This document shows positions 35,490 through 44,154 of a stretch of 64,000 bases of DNA, piece by piece. The translations under genes and the position numbers were made by a program. Source of the DNA: Clostridia bacterium (GTDB taxonomy: Bacteria; Bacillota; Clostridia; Oscillospirales; Acutalibacteraceae). The DNA lies in contig JAFVSK010000010.1 in NCBI GenBank assembly GCA_017503785.1, positions 1 to 64,000 on the forward strand, read 5' to 3'. The notes below the pieces were generated by a model that saw nothing but the letters and a program-made list of their open reading frames with translations, had not been told where the DNA came from and searched no databases. How positions within the stretch are numbered: the stretch's first letter is position 1; the number at the start of each line of letters is the position of its first letter.

Positions 35490-37886
35490 TTATCCAACCC
35501 ACACGCCGCTGGCGTTAAACTTGTAGGTCTTGCCGCCGATCACGCGCGTGCCGGTCACCATGTAGCCGTTGGCATCCAGATAATACCACTGGCCGCCATC
35601 GTACAACCATTGCGACTTGGTCATGCTGCCATTGCCGTTTAAGTAGCACCAGCCCACCGAGTCGCGCTTCCAGCAGTTGGTTACGGCATAACCGTCGGCA
35701 CCCACGTAGCACCAACCCACGCTGTCACGTACCCAGCAATTGGTCGCCATGCGGCCGGCAGAGTTGAGATACACCCAGCCCACACTGTCGCGCTTCCAGC
35801 AATTGGTTACACAATAGCCGTCAGCGCCTACGTAGCACCAGCCTTGGCTGTCCCGGATCCACTTGTTGGTGGCCATGCGCCCCTGCGCATCCAAGTAGCA
35901 CCAACCCTTGCTGTCCTGTTTCCAGCAATTGGTCACACAATAGCCGTCCGAGCCAACGTAGCACCAGCCCACACTGTCACGCACCCAGGCGTTCGTGAGC
36001 ATGTAACCATTCGGGCCAACATAGCACCAGCCCTTGCTGTCAGCTTTCCACACGTTCTTTACCAATTGGCCGTTATTATAGAAGTACCATTTGCCGCCTT
36101 CCAACACCCAGCCATTATCCAAATAGTGAACCGTATACCCATTATTCAAAGCAAACGTTTCAGCAGCAGAACCTTTATAGCATCGAATGGTTGTCAGTGA
36201 ATCACAGCTATTAAAAGCATACCACCCGACAGAGGTAACACTTTTAGGGAGCGTAATGGTTTCCAAGCGAAAGCATCGCTCAAAAGCATACGCGCCAATC
36301 GCTTTTATCCCCTCGCAAAGCACGACCTCTTTAATGTTCGAGCAGTTAGAAAACGCTTCGTTATCAATACGGATCCCGCCCAGAACGGTTACTTTTTTCA
36401 AGCTCTTGGGCACGCCGCCACTACCGAAGATCCACTCAAAATTGGTATTGTCTGCACCGGCGGGCTCTTTGCCCACAAACGGCAGGGTAAGACTTTCAAG
36501 ACTGCTGCAACCGTAAAAAACACCGTACTCAATACTCGTCACACTATTGGGAATTGTCACCGAGGTAAGGCTGCTGCAATACTCAAACGCATCCTCCCCA
36601 ATGCTCGTCACGCTGTCACCGATCGTCACCGAGGTAAGGCTGCTGCAACCGTAAAACGCAGAACTCCCAATGCTCGTCACACCGTTGCCGATCGTCACCG
36701 AGGTAAGGCTGTCGCAATCGTAAAATGCACGATACCCAATGCTCGTCACACTGTCAGGAATCGTGATCGAGGTAAGGCTGTCGCAATCTCTAAACGCACT
36801 CCCCCCAATGCTCGTCACATTACCGTCATCCGGAATCACACTGGCTTTGCAACCCAAAAACAGCGTACCGCTGCTCGTTTCAATAATACAATTGCCGGCA
36901 CTGTGGTACTTACTGTTACCTTGTGCCACTGTTAGGTTGGCAAGGCTGTTGCAACCGTTAAACGCCCCACTTTCAATGCTCGTCACGCTGTCACCGATCG
37001 TCACCGAGGTAAGGCTGCTGCAATCGCTAAACGCATACTCCCCAATGCTCGTCACGCTGTCGGGAATCGTCACCGAGGTAAGGCTGCTGCAATCGCTAAA
37101 CGCATACTCCCCAATGCTCGTCACACCGTCACCGATCGTCACCGAGGTAAGACCGGTACAATTGTAAAACGCAGAATCCCCAATGCTCGTCACGCTGTCG
37201 GGGATGGTAATCGAAGAAAGTCTGATACAGTTGGAAAACGCACCCTGCCCAATGCTCGTCACGCTGTCAGGAATCGTTATCGAGGTAAGGCTGCTGCAAC
37301 CGGAAAACACAGAATTCCCAATGCTCGTCACGCTGTCAGGAATCGTTATCGAGGTAAGGCTGCTGCAACTGGAAAACACAGAATCCCCAATGCTCGTCAC
37401 GCCGTCACCGATCGTCACCGAGGTAAGGCTGCTGCAATCGTAAAACGCCCCACTTCCAATGCTCGTCACACTGTCGGGAATCGTTACTGAGGTAAGGCTG
37501 TCGCAATTTCTAAACGCACTCCCCCAAATGCTCGTCACACTGTTACCGATTGTCACCGAAGTAAGGCTGCTGCAATCCTCAAACGCCCTACCCCCAATGC
37601 TCGTCACACTGTCGGGAATCGTTACTGAGGTAAGGCTTCTATAATGGTAAAACGCAGAACTCCCAATGCTCGTCACAGGATACCCGCCAAGCGTATCGCG
37701 AATAACAATATCCCCGCTGATGGAGGTATTGCTACCTGTAATGGTTGCCTCACCATTGGACACCGTATAGGTATAATAACCGTCGGTGTGTTCCGTTGCC
37801 GCACTCGCCGTAAAGCTGAACGCACCCAGCGATACCGCTACCACCAGCAGCACCACCGTAAGCAACACACTTGTCCTTTTTTTCAT
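35490..37886 (-). CDS. Secreted BspA-type leucine-rich repeat protein with cell-wall-binding repeats
   Basis: 798 residues. Signal peptide (TSVLLTVVLLVVAVSLGAFSFTASAA), then about 19 BspA/TpLRR repeats of roughly 23 residues (pattern SSLTSVTIPDSVTSIG..AF) interrupted once by a spacer with SGTLFLGCKASVIPDDG, then ten to eleven Cys-rich cell-wall-binding repeats (GWCYVGADGYCVTNCWK). Such proteins are surface adhesins or host/polymer binders. The C-terminal repeats almost match those of the protein at 20920-22284, with DNA identity clearly higher than needed for the protein. The start has GAGGAGTGG upstream. Near-identical DNA repeats mean read assembly here deserves checking. Confidence 0.9.
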   Translation of the reverse strand: MKKRTSVLLTVVLLVVAVSLGAFSFTASAATEHTDGYYTYTVSNGEATITGSNTSISGDIVIRDTLGGYPVTSIGSSAFYHYRSLTSVTIPDSVTSIGGRAFEDCSSLTSVTIGNSVTSIWGSAFRNCDSLTSVTIPDSVTSIGSGAFYDCSSLTSVTIGDGVTSIGDSVFSSCSSLTSITIPDSVTSIGNSVFSGCSSLTSITIPDSVTSIGQGAFSNCIRLSSITIPDSVTSIGDSAFYNCTGLTSVTIGDGVTSIGEYAFSDCSSLTSVTIPDSVTSIGEYAFSDCSSLTSVTIGDSVTSIESGAFNGCNSLANLTVAQGNSKYHSAGNCIIETSSGTLFLGCKASVIPDDGNVTSIGGSAFRDCDSLTSITIPDSVTSIGYRAFYDCDSLTSVTIGNGVTSIGSSAFYGCSSLTSVTIGDSVTSIGEDAFEYCSSLTSVTIPNSVTSIEYGVFYGCSSLESLTLPFVGKEPAGADNTNFEWIFGSGGVPKSLKKVTVLGGIRIDNEAFSNCSNIKEVVLCEGIKAIGAYAFERCFRLETITLPKSVTSVGWYAFNSCDSLTTIRCYKGSAAETFALNNGYTVHYLDNGWVLEGGKWYFYNNGQLVKNVWKADSKGWCYVGPNGYMLTNAWVRDSVGWCYVGSDGYCVTNCWKQDSKGWCYLDAQGRMATNKWIRDSQGWCYVGADGYCVTNCWKRDSVGWVYLNSAGRMATNCWVRDSVGWCYVGADGYAVTNCWKRDSVGWCYLNGNGSMTKSQWLYDGGQWYYLDANGYMVTGTRVIGGKTYKFNASGVWVG

Positions 37887-37920
37887 TGGTACACCACTCC
37901 TCGGAATAAGTTATAGTATT

Positions 37921-37949
37921 ATCATACCACACCTTGCCAAAAAATACAA
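37921..37949 (-). promoter_or_regulatory. Promoter of the LRR protein gene
   Basis: TTGTAT (37944-37949), 17 bases, TATGAT (37921-37926) on the minus strand. Confidence 0.65.
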
Positions 37950-37972
37950 GCGCGGCGTTCCGCCACACCTAG

Positions 37973-38130
37973 GCCCCCTCCCCGAGGGGGCTGTCGCCGC
38001 AGGCGACCGGGGGAGTTGCCTCACATTAACACAATCCAAAGCCAGCCCTGTAGGGACCGGCGTCCTCGACGGTCCGCCAAAGCTTGTACAAATGCGAAGA
38101 ACGGGACGGTGTGGGCACCGTCCCCTACAA
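37973..38130. repeat. Two intergenic palindromic repeat elements
   Basis: The first element (37973-38016) has CCCCCTCCCCGAGGGGG followed by CTGTCGCCGCAGGCGACCGGGGG. The second (38049-38129) is bounded by terminal inverted repeats TGTAGGGAC / GTCCCCTACA and holds inner arms GGACCGGCG...CGACGGTCC and GGGACGGTGTGGGCACCGTCCC. Both are non-coding and resemble short interspersed elements seen in gut Clostridia. The gap contains no gene. Confidence 0.65.
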
Positions 38131-38162
38131 ATATCCCTTTAAATTTATGCAAACCGCAATGC

Positions 38163-38999
38163 TCACTCCGCAATAGCAATACAACCGGCCAAGCTGCCGC
38201 GCCGGCCGCCTGTGGCACGGTGCGACCAAAACACGTTCGGGTGGCAGCGCGTGCACAGATCGGTCACGGTGATATGCTCGGCTTTCACGCCGGCCTCCAC
38301 CAACGTGCGGCGGTTGATCTCCCATAGGTCAATATAGCTCTTGCCGTTCCCCACCTCGCGGGTACAATCGGCGGCAAACGCGATCGCCTCGGCGAAAGCA
38401 AGCCGCACAGGCTCGTCCACCTCAAAGCAGCACGGACCGATCGACGGACCCACCGCCGCAAGAATATCCTCGCGGCAGCAGCCGTAATCTGCCACCATAC
38501 GCTCCACCATCACGGCGCCCATTTGTGCCGCGGTACCGCGCCAGCCGGCGTGCGCCGTGCCCACCACACGTTTTACCGGGTCGGCAAAAAACAGCGGTAC
38601 ACAATCGGCGTACTGCGTAAACAGCACCACGTTGGGCTCGTTGGTCAGCAAGCCGTCGATATCGGTGTAGCCACGCTCGCGCAGCACCCCGCGGCCGCAG
38701 TCGGCGGCGGTGGCATTGTACACAACCGTGTGATGCTCCTGCGCCGATACCACGGCACGGCGATGGTCCACGCCCACCGCTGCGCAAAACCGTGCAAAAT
38801 TTTCTCGCACGCGGTGTTCATCGTCACCGCGCGTAAAGCTCAAATTCATGCTTTCATAAATGCCCTCGCTCACACCGCCAAGGCGTGTGGAAAACCCATG
38901 CCGCACAAACGGCACGGCATCAAAGGCGGGAAAGCTGTAGTATACCACGCCATTGGTTTCATGAGCCGTTAGCATGTGGCTTGTCGGCAAATTGTTCAT
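38163..38999 (-). CDS. pgeF: Peptidoglycan editing factor PgeF (YfiH/laccase-domain family)
   Basis: 278 residues. Family motifs with zinc ligands: VRHGFSTRLGGVSEG, VVSAQEHHTVV, FTQYADCVPLFFADP with the catalytic Cys, GTAHAGWRGTAAQM with the second His, and AVGPSIGPCCFEV. Family members act on purine nucleosides or remove misincorporated Ser from peptidoglycan precursors. Start at 38999 has a weak GGGTGAT; a second Met nine codons in is possible. Downstream of bofA on the same strand with its own promoter. Confidence 0.9.
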   Translation of the reverse strand: MNNLPTSHMLTAHETNGVVYYSFPAFDAVPFVRHGFSTRLGGVSEGIYESMNLSFTRGDDEHRVRENFARFCAAVGVDHRRAVVSAQEHHTVVYNATAADCGRGVLRERGYTDIDGLLTNEPNVVLFTQYADCVPLFFADPVKRVVGTAHAGWRGTAAQMGAVMVERMVADYGCCREDILAAVGPSIGPCCFEVDEPVRLAFAEAIAFAADCTREVGNGKSYIDLWEINRRTLVEAGVKAEHITVTDLCTRCHPNVFWSHRATGGRRGSLAGCIAIAE

Positions 39000-39017
39000 T
39001 GTATATCACCCAAAGCC

Positions 39018-39047
39018 AGTATACCACACTCAGATACCGAAAATCAA
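39018..39047 (-). promoter_or_regulatory. Promoter of pgeF
   Basis: TTGATT (39042-39047), 18 bases, TATACT (39018-39023) on the minus strand, overlapping the end of bofA. Confidence 0.55.
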
Positions 39048-39299
39048 TTTTAAAAGTAACAACGTAATAATTCCCGGCACTCCCAGCGCTGCACAGGCAA
39101 CGCCTGACAGCCAGTTGATCCCCAGCGACACGCCTGTGAACGCGCCAACCACGTCCACGGCCGCCAAGGCGCACGCACCTTGCAGGGTGCTGCCAAGCAA
39201 GCGGCGCACCGGGCGACCGCTGCGAAACAGCGCCGCCAACAGCACCACCGCCAGCACACCGCCCACACCGTACAACACCATTTGAAGCCACAGCGACAT
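39030..39299 (-). CDS. bofA: BofA-family protein (pro-sigma-K processing inhibitor)
   Basis: 89 residues, three hydrophobic segments. The stretch LLGSTLQGACALAAVDVVGAFTGVSLGINWLSGVACAALGVPGIITLLLL matches the BofA C-terminal half, including the GxxGI-LL end that controls the SpoIVFB protease. In sporulation it holds back sigma-K activation in the mother cell. ATG at 39299 with GGAGGAGGGG; longer frame extension rejected. Fits the other sporulation genes in the window. Confidence 0.85.
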   Translation of the reverse strand: MSLWLQMVLYGVGGVLAVVLLAALFRSGRPVRRLLGSTLQGACALAAVDVVGAFTGVSLGINWLSGVACAALGVPGIITLLLLKLIFGI

Positions 39300-39348
39300 A
39301 CACACCCCTCCTCCCTTCACTGTACGCTGCCGAGGAGGAGAATATGAT

Positions 39349-39377
39349 AAAACGCCCTGCGTTTCGCAGGGCGTTTG
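39349..39377 (-). terminator. Terminator of the CapA-family gene
   Basis: AAACGCCCTGCG AAA CGCAGGGCGTTTT directly behind the stop codon on the minus strand. Confidence 0.85.
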
Positions 39378-39379
39378 TG

Positions 39380-40465
39380 TTAGTTTTTCGTGAAATACCA
39401 CGTGGGGCACAGCTCATGCAAAATATCAAGATGCGCTTCACAGCGGATAAAGTGGTTGAAGGTTTCGTTATCGTCCTCGGTGGCAGCCTCGGTGTAGCAC
39501 CGCCCCACCACCAGGTCCATATACAAATGGCGTTTCGATTCGCAAAATTCGTGCCAATGCTCGCGCCACGTACCGTCAAGCAGCGTGGCATTGCGCTCCT
39601 CAAAACCCTGTACAATGGCCGCTTTCTTTTCGCCCTTAGCCAGTGTAATGCCGTTTTCCGTGCAGGTGATCGGCACAAACTCCACCGCATTGCTTGCCGT
39701 ATCGTAGCACACACCCATTGAATCCGGCCACGTGGCGTGCTTGTTTTTGGGGCTCACGAAATGCGAGTTGCCTTGGCCGTACAAAATGTGGCCGCCCTCA
39801 TAATTCTCATAACAACCCAAGCAATGGCTGTGCTGGCACAGCACCAAATCGGCACCGGCGCGCACCATGGCGCGGCAGGTATCCATGAGGCGCGGCGAGG
39901 GATACTGGCAATATTCACAGCCGCCGTGGTACATAACAATCACGCGGTCGTTTTCGGCTTTGGCGGCGCGAATGTCCTCAATGGTATCGAACGGCGAAAA
40001 CGGGCGGCTGCCCATTCTGTCGGGGCGCGCATAGCTGTATTCATGCTCGCACACCGCAATAACGGCCACCGACTCGCCCTCTTTGGTAACAATCAAATTG
40101 CGGCGGGAATCCTCGTAGTCCTTGCCGTAGCCCGTTACGGTAATGCCGGCTTCTTCAAAATATCCCAACGATTCCTCGGCAGCCTCCAAACCGGCATCAA
40201 AAAAGTGGTTGTTAGACACGCCAACGTAATTCACACCCACTTCTTTTAACACCTGCACCATGCGCGGTGTGGCGCGCAGCACGGGACCGCACTTTTTCAT
40301 GCTGCTCTCCCCTGCCGTGGGAGCGCACTCCACGTTCACGATATTGATATCGTTCCCCTCAAACAGCGGGCGCACGTCGGTGAACAGCGACTCGGTATCG
40401 CCGTTTTCGAACAGCGGTTTGCTGGTGGTGTTCGGGCAAACGTCACCCAATAAAAACGCTTTCAT
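39380..40465 (-). CDS. CapA-family (PgsA/YwtB-like) metallophosphatase-fold protein
   Basis: 361 residues without signal peptide. Calcineurin-like motifs in CapA form: FLLGDVCPN, NVECAPT, VSNNHFFDAG, VMYHGGCEYCQYPSP and QHSHCLGCYENYEGGHILYGQGNSHF. CapA proteins take part in poly-gamma-glutamate or capsule formation, but the lack of a secretion signal and of capB/capC nearby suggests another, perhaps intracellular, hydrolase role. Start ATG with GAGGAT. Single-gene unit. Confidence 0.82.
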   Translation of the reverse strand: MKAFLLGDVCPNTTSKPLFENGDTESLFTDVRPLFEGNDINIVNVECAPTAGESSMKKCGPVLRATPRMVQVLKEVGVNYVGVSNNHFFDAGLEAAEESLGYFEEAGITVTGYGKDYEDSRRNLIVTKEGESVAVIAVCEHEYSYARPDRMGSRPFSPFDTIEDIRAAKAENDRVIVMYHGGCEYCQYPSPRLMDTCRAMVRAGADLVLCQHSHCLGCYENYEGGHILYGQGNSHFVSPKNKHATWPDSMGVCYDTASNAVEFVPITCTENGITLAKGEKKAAIVQGFEERNATLLDGTWREHWHEFCESKRHLYMDLVVGRCYTEAATEDDNETFNHFIRCEAHLDILHELCPTWYFTKN

Positions 40466-40501
40466 AGGCTATCCTCGTTTCCGTGTTATCGTTCTCTTTT
40501 C

Positions 40502-40530
40502 AGTATAGCAACTTTCGCCAAGGCTCACAA
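40502..40530 (-). promoter_or_regulatory. Promoter of the CapA-family gene
   Basis: TTGTGA (40525-40530), 17 bases, TATACT (40502-40507) on the minus strand. Confidence 0.6.
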
Positions 40531-40560
40531 GAGAGAAAATCACGCAGCTTTTGGAAAAAA

Positions 40561-41367
40561 TCACAAAGTTTCCGCTAAAATCTTCACAATTTCGGGATAA
40601 ATAGACTCGTCACACGAGCTTTTTAAGGTGACTTTTGCGGCTTCGCGCGCTTCCTCCATTGCCCCGCGCGGCGCAAACGATCGGTCAGCCGCCTGCAGCA
40701 TCGACACGTCGTTGCCGCTGTCGCCGGCGCAAACCAACGTGTGGCACTTCGTCATTTCTTTCAGCTTGAGCGCGGCTTCGCCCTTGCCGTAGCCCAGCGG
40801 CACCATCTCGTAGGCATAGGTAAACCCTTGAAATGCGGAATAGCACTTGTCGATCTCCAGCTTGGAAAACAGGGCTTTAAATTCGGGAATACGCTCTTTA
40901 GCCATCCAAAACGCTGCCATGGCGGTGTTTTCCGGAATATCGGATAGTGAATGGATTTCTTCAAAGCGGTCGCTCACGTATTGACTGTGGATCATCGTAA
41001 GCTCGTTGGGGCGATAGTAGGCAATATACTGCGGAGTTACAAATTCCGCATCGCAGTAGTCGGCGTGTTCTAAAAGCAGCTGCACCGTTTCGGGCAAGCG
41101 TTCATCGAAGCGGCACTGCCACAGCACGGTATTCCCCTCGCCCACAACGGCACCGTTTGAACCGATCAGCGAGGTGTTGGCAAGCTGCAGCTTAGCATTG
41201 ATCTTTACCACGTCCGGAAAGGTGCGACCCGAGGCCATGGTGAACAAGCCACCCTCGCGCTTAAAATATTCCAGCGCTTCGCGGTTTTCGCGACTGACCT
41301 GCCCTGCTGTATTATACAACGTGCCGTCGATATCCGAAACGATCAGCACACCCGAAAACTTTCCCAT
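40561..41367 (-). CDS. HAD-superfamily phosphatase, Cof type
   Basis: 268 residues. HAD motifs: IVSDIDGTLYNT with the nucleophile Asp (motif I), MASGRTF (motif II), the Lys in GYGKGEAALKLKE, and CAGDSGNDVSMLQAA (motif IV). A C2-type cap lies between. Probably dephosphorylates a sugar phosphate or flavin precursor. Start chosen at 41367: of two adjacent ATG codons the second is better spaced from GGGAGG. Lies downstream of secG behind a terminator. Confidence 0.88.
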   Translation of the reverse strand: MGKFSGVLIVSDIDGTLYNTAGQVSRENREALEYFKREGGLFTMASGRTFPDVVKINAKLQLANTSLIGSNGAVVGEGNTVLWQCRFDERLPETVQLLLEHADYCDAEFVTPQYIAYYRPNELTMIHSQYVSDRFEEIHSLSDIPENTAMAAFWMAKERIPEFKALFSKLEIDKCYSAFQGFTYAYEMVPLGYGKGEAALKLKEMTKCHTLVCAGDSGNDVSMLQAADRSFAPRGAMEEAREAAKVTLKSSCDESIYPEIVKILAETL

Positions 41368-41384
41368 CATGACCTCCCAAAAAG

Positions 41385-41412
41385 AAAACTCCCTATGCAA
41401 GCATAGGGAGCT
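41385..41412 (-). terminator. Terminator of secG
   Basis: AGCTCCCTATGC / GCATAGGGAGT stem followed by TTTTCTTTTT on the minus strand, just before the HAD gene. Confidence 0.8.
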
Positions 41413-41428
41413 CTGTGTACAACATAAC

Positions 41429-41680
41429 TTACTTGCCCAAGAACTTGGTGATCATCATACCGGCGAGGACCAGTACAAAGAAGATGATGGCCAGCCACTT
41501 GGTCCAGCGAGCCAAGAACGCATCCAGCGTGCGAGCGCGCCCCTTATCCATAAACGAATCGGCAGCACCGGCAATGGCGCCCAGATTGGCCTGACGGCCC
41601 TCCTGCAGCAGCACTACGGCGATGATGATAAGCGAAAAAACAATGATGATCGCGCCGATCACGATTTCCCAAACTGTCAT
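41429..41680 (-). CDS. secG: Preprotein translocase subunit SecG
   Basis: 83 residues, two membrane segments (IVIGAIIIVFSLIIIAVVLLQEG and LAIIFFVLVLAGMMITKFL) with the SecG loop GRQANLGAIAGAADSFMDKGRARTLDAFLAR. The GxxxxLGAIAG region is the family hallmark. Assists SecYE in protein export. ATG at 41680 with GGAGG eight bases upstream. Confidence 0.93.
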   Translation of the reverse strand: MTVWEIVIGAIIIVFSLIIIAVVLLQEGRQANLGAIAGAADSFMDKGRARTLDAFLARWTKWLAIIFFVLVLAGMMITKFLGK

Positions 41681-41723
41681 AACAAAGATCCTCCTTGACC
41701 TTATGCACAAAATTACGGATAAT

Positions 41724-41752
41724 ATGATACCATACCTTCCGCAAAAACGCAA
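41724..41752 (-). promoter_or_regulatory. Promoter of secG
   Basis: TTGCGT (41747-41752), 17 bases, TATCAT (41724-41729) on the minus strand. Confidence 0.6.
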
Positions 41753-41849
41753 GTATATTTTTTAACAAAGTGTATCTTTTTGCGCAAAATGGGCAATCTA
41801 ACCGTGGCACAGATACATGACCGACTTGCGTTTGCGGTATTTGTAGCCA

Positions 41850-41889
41850 ATTCTTGCCGGAAAGTCACACTTTCCGGCAAGAATTTTTT
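41850..41889. terminator. Hairpin after parC; T run on the plus strand
   Basis: ATTCTTGCCGGAAAGT / ACTTTCCGGCAAGAAT, a perfect 16-bp stem. The T run (TTTTTT) is on the plus strand, the wrong side for parC, whose stop lies at its edge. It may still act on parC transcripts or end an unseen plus-strand RNA. Confidence 0.6.
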
Positions 41890-44137
41890 ATAACAGGGTC
41901 ATTTGCTCACCGACATCCTCGGCCGATAACAGCGCACCGGCAGCCGGCAGCGTGCGCGTACGGTAACGCGAGGCTTTGGCCACCATGCCCTCGGTAAACG
42001 GCACGACCGACTCCAAGGAGTGCTGCTTTTTAAGAGTCATCACCTGCACGCCCTGCGTGCTGCGTGTGGTTTTCACCGCCACGGCACCGGTGTGCACGAT
42101 CAAGCGGCGGCCTGCCGTGGATGCCAAGAAGAACTCGGTATCCGCCGGGATCTGGAACATAGCCACCAACGGCGATTTATCGGAGAAAGCGCCCACCAGC
42201 TTGCGGCGGTTCGCTTTTGTGGCATACGACGACAGTTCCACCTTGGCTGCTTTACCGTTTTCAAAGAAGAACACCAAATACCCGCTGTAATCGGTGGTGA
42301 CTGCCATATACACAGCGCTTTCGCCCGGTTCAAAGCCAAGCTTGCTGCCCACGTAATCGCCCAGCGAGCTGGCCTTGGTGTCGGCAAAATCGGCGGCTTT
42401 GGACTTGTACACCGTACCGGCGTTGGTGAAGAACAGCAATTCCTGACGGTTGTTGGTTTCGATCGTTTGCGTAATGCGGTCGCCTTCCTTGAGCTTATGC
42501 TCGGCACTCATGCGCAGCGACTGCGGTGTGATCTTTTTGAAATAGCCCTCTGCCGTGAAGAACAAGGTGCAAGGATAGTCGGGAATATCTTCCTCCTCGG
42601 CTTCCTTTTCCTCCTCCAGATCGGTGGCATAGATCAGCGTGGTGCGACGCGGCTGACCGTATTTCTTGGCCACAGCGCGCAGTTCCTCAATGATAATGGA
42701 TTTCACGCGGCGGGAGCTCTTTAAGATCTCCTCCATCTCGGCGATATCCGCTTCCAGCTGCTCCACCTCGCTCAACCGCTTCAAAATGTACTCGCGATTG
42801 AGGTGACGCAGCTTGATCTCTGCCACGTATTCCGCTTGAATTTCGTCGATGCCGAAGCCGATCATCAAATTGGGGACCACCTCGGCCTCTTCCTCGGTTT
42901 CGCGCACAATGCGAATTGCCTTATCAATATCCAGCAAGATCTTCTGCAAGCCCTTCAACAGGTGCAGTTTTTCCTTGGCCTTGCTGAGATCAAAGCCGAC
43001 ACGGCGGCGAACGCACTCAATACGGAACCAGATCCACTCATCCAGCAGCTCGCGCACGCCCATTACCTGCGGCACGCCACCGATGAGCACGTTAAAGTTA
43101 CAACCGAACGAATCCTCCAGCGGCGTGGAAGCATACAGCTTGTTCATCACCTTATCGGGATCGCTGCCGCGCTTCAAGTCGATCGTGATCTTCAAGCCGT
43201 TCAGATCGGTTTCGTTACGAATATCGTTGATCTCACGCAGCTTACCGGCTTTCACCAAATCGGTCACCTTGGTGACGATGGCTTCCACCGTGGTGGAATA
43301 CGGAATCTGCGTGATATCCAAGCAGTTATTGGACTTATCAAAATTATACACCGCTCTCACACGGACACTGCCGCGACCGGTGTTGTAGATCTTTTCCAGA
43401 TCCTCACGGCGATAGATCAGTTGGCCGCCGCTGGGGAAATCGGGTGCTTGCAGCGTGGACAGCAGATCGTGCTCGGGATCCTTTATCAGCGCAATGGCGG
43501 TTTCGCACACCTCTGCCAAGTTGAACGAGCAGATATTACTGGCCATACCAACCGCGATACCGAGGTTATTGTTCACCAAAATGGACGGGAACGTTACCGG
43601 CAGCAACGACGGCTCTTTCATGGTAGCATCGTAGTTGTCGACAAAATCCACCGTTTCTTTATCGATATCGCGGAACAGTTCGGCCGCGATAGGGGCCAGC
43701 TTCGCCTCGGTGTAACGGGAAGCAGCGCACTCGATATCCGACGAATAGGCCTTACCGAAGTTACCCTTGGATTCCACGTACGGATGCAGCAGCGCCTCGT
43801 TACCGCGGGACAAACGCACCATGGTGTCATAAATGGCGGCATCGCCGTGCGGGTTGAGTCGCATTGTCTGACCGGCAATGTTGGCGGATTTGATAAGACT
43901 GCCGTTTAAAAGGCCCATCTTATACATGGTGTACAACAGCTTACGATGCGACGGCTTGAAGCCGTCGATCTCCGGAATGGCACGGGACATAATGACGCTC
44001 ATTGCATAGGGCATGTAGTTTTCACGCAGGGTATAGGTGATCTCCTGCTGCTCCACCTCGCCCGCGCCGGCAATATGTGCGTTCTCCGGCAGTTTTCCCT
44101 TCTCAACCTTGGCAGGCTTTTTCTTTTTGGTAGCCAT
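41888..44137 (-). CDS. parC: Topoisomerase IV subunit A-like (type IIA)
   Basis: 749 residues. Breakage-reunion domain with SRAIPEIDGFKPSHRKLLYTM, NPHGDAAIYDTMVRLSRGNE and the catalytic Tyr in CAASRYTEAKLAP (about residue 140). The C-terminal domain forms a beta-pinwheel (LFFTAEGYFKKI, LLFFTNAGTVYKSKA, LVFFFENGKAAKV). No canonical GyrA box is seen, so a topoisomerase IV role fits better than gyrase. The quinolone-contact Ser of GyrA/ParC (HGDS) is Ala here. Paired with parE 17 bases upstream. Confidence 0.9.
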   Translation of the reverse strand: MATKKKKPAKVEKGKLPENAHIAGAGEVEQQEITYTLRENYMPYAMSVIMSRAIPEIDGFKPSHRKLLYTMYKMGLLNGSLIKSANIAGQTMRLNPHGDAAIYDTMVRLSRGNEALLHPYVESKGNFGKAYSSDIECAASRYTEAKLAPIAAELFRDIDKETVDFVDNYDATMKEPSLLPVTFPSILVNNNLGIAVGMASNICSFNLAEVCETAIALIKDPEHDLLSTLQAPDFPSGGQLIYRREDLEKIYNTGRGSVRVRAVYNFDKSNNCLDITQIPYSTTVEAIVTKVTDLVKAGKLREINDIRNETDLNGLKITIDLKRGSDPDKVMNKLYASTPLEDSFGCNFNVLIGGVPQVMGVRELLDEWIWFRIECVRRRVGFDLSKAKEKLHLLKGLQKILLDIDKAIRIVRETEEEAEVVPNLMIGFGIDEIQAEYVAEIKLRHLNREYILKRLSEVEQLEADIAEMEEILKSSRRVKSIIIEELRAVAKKYGQPRRTTLIYATDLEEEKEAEEEDIPDYPCTLFFTAEGYFKKITPQSLRMSAEHKLKEGDRITQTIETNNRQELLFFTNAGTVYKSKAADFADTKASSLGDYVGSKLGFEPGESAVYMAVTTDYSGYLVFFFENGKAAKVELSSYATKANRRKLVGAFSDKSPLVAMFQIPADTEFFLASTAGRRLIVHTGAVAVKTTRSTQGVQVMTLKKQHSLESVVPFTEGMVAKASRYRTRTLPAAGALLSAEDVGEQMTLL

Positions 44138-44154
44138 ACGTTATGTCCCTCCTC

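Noticed and set aside
36739-37644. Repetitive plus-strand ORFs (MLVTLSGIV repeats) opposite the LRR gene
   Set aside because: They are the antisense reading of the LRR repeats, not a separate repeat protein; no promoter or signal peptide.
36540-37670. Regularly spaced repeats that could suggest a CRISPR array
   Set aside because: The repeats are in-frame LRR codons with period of about 69 bases and no constant-repeat/variable-spacer pattern.
42803-43909. 368-codon plus-strand ORF opposite parC
   Set aside because: Antisense shadow without ribosome site or family features.
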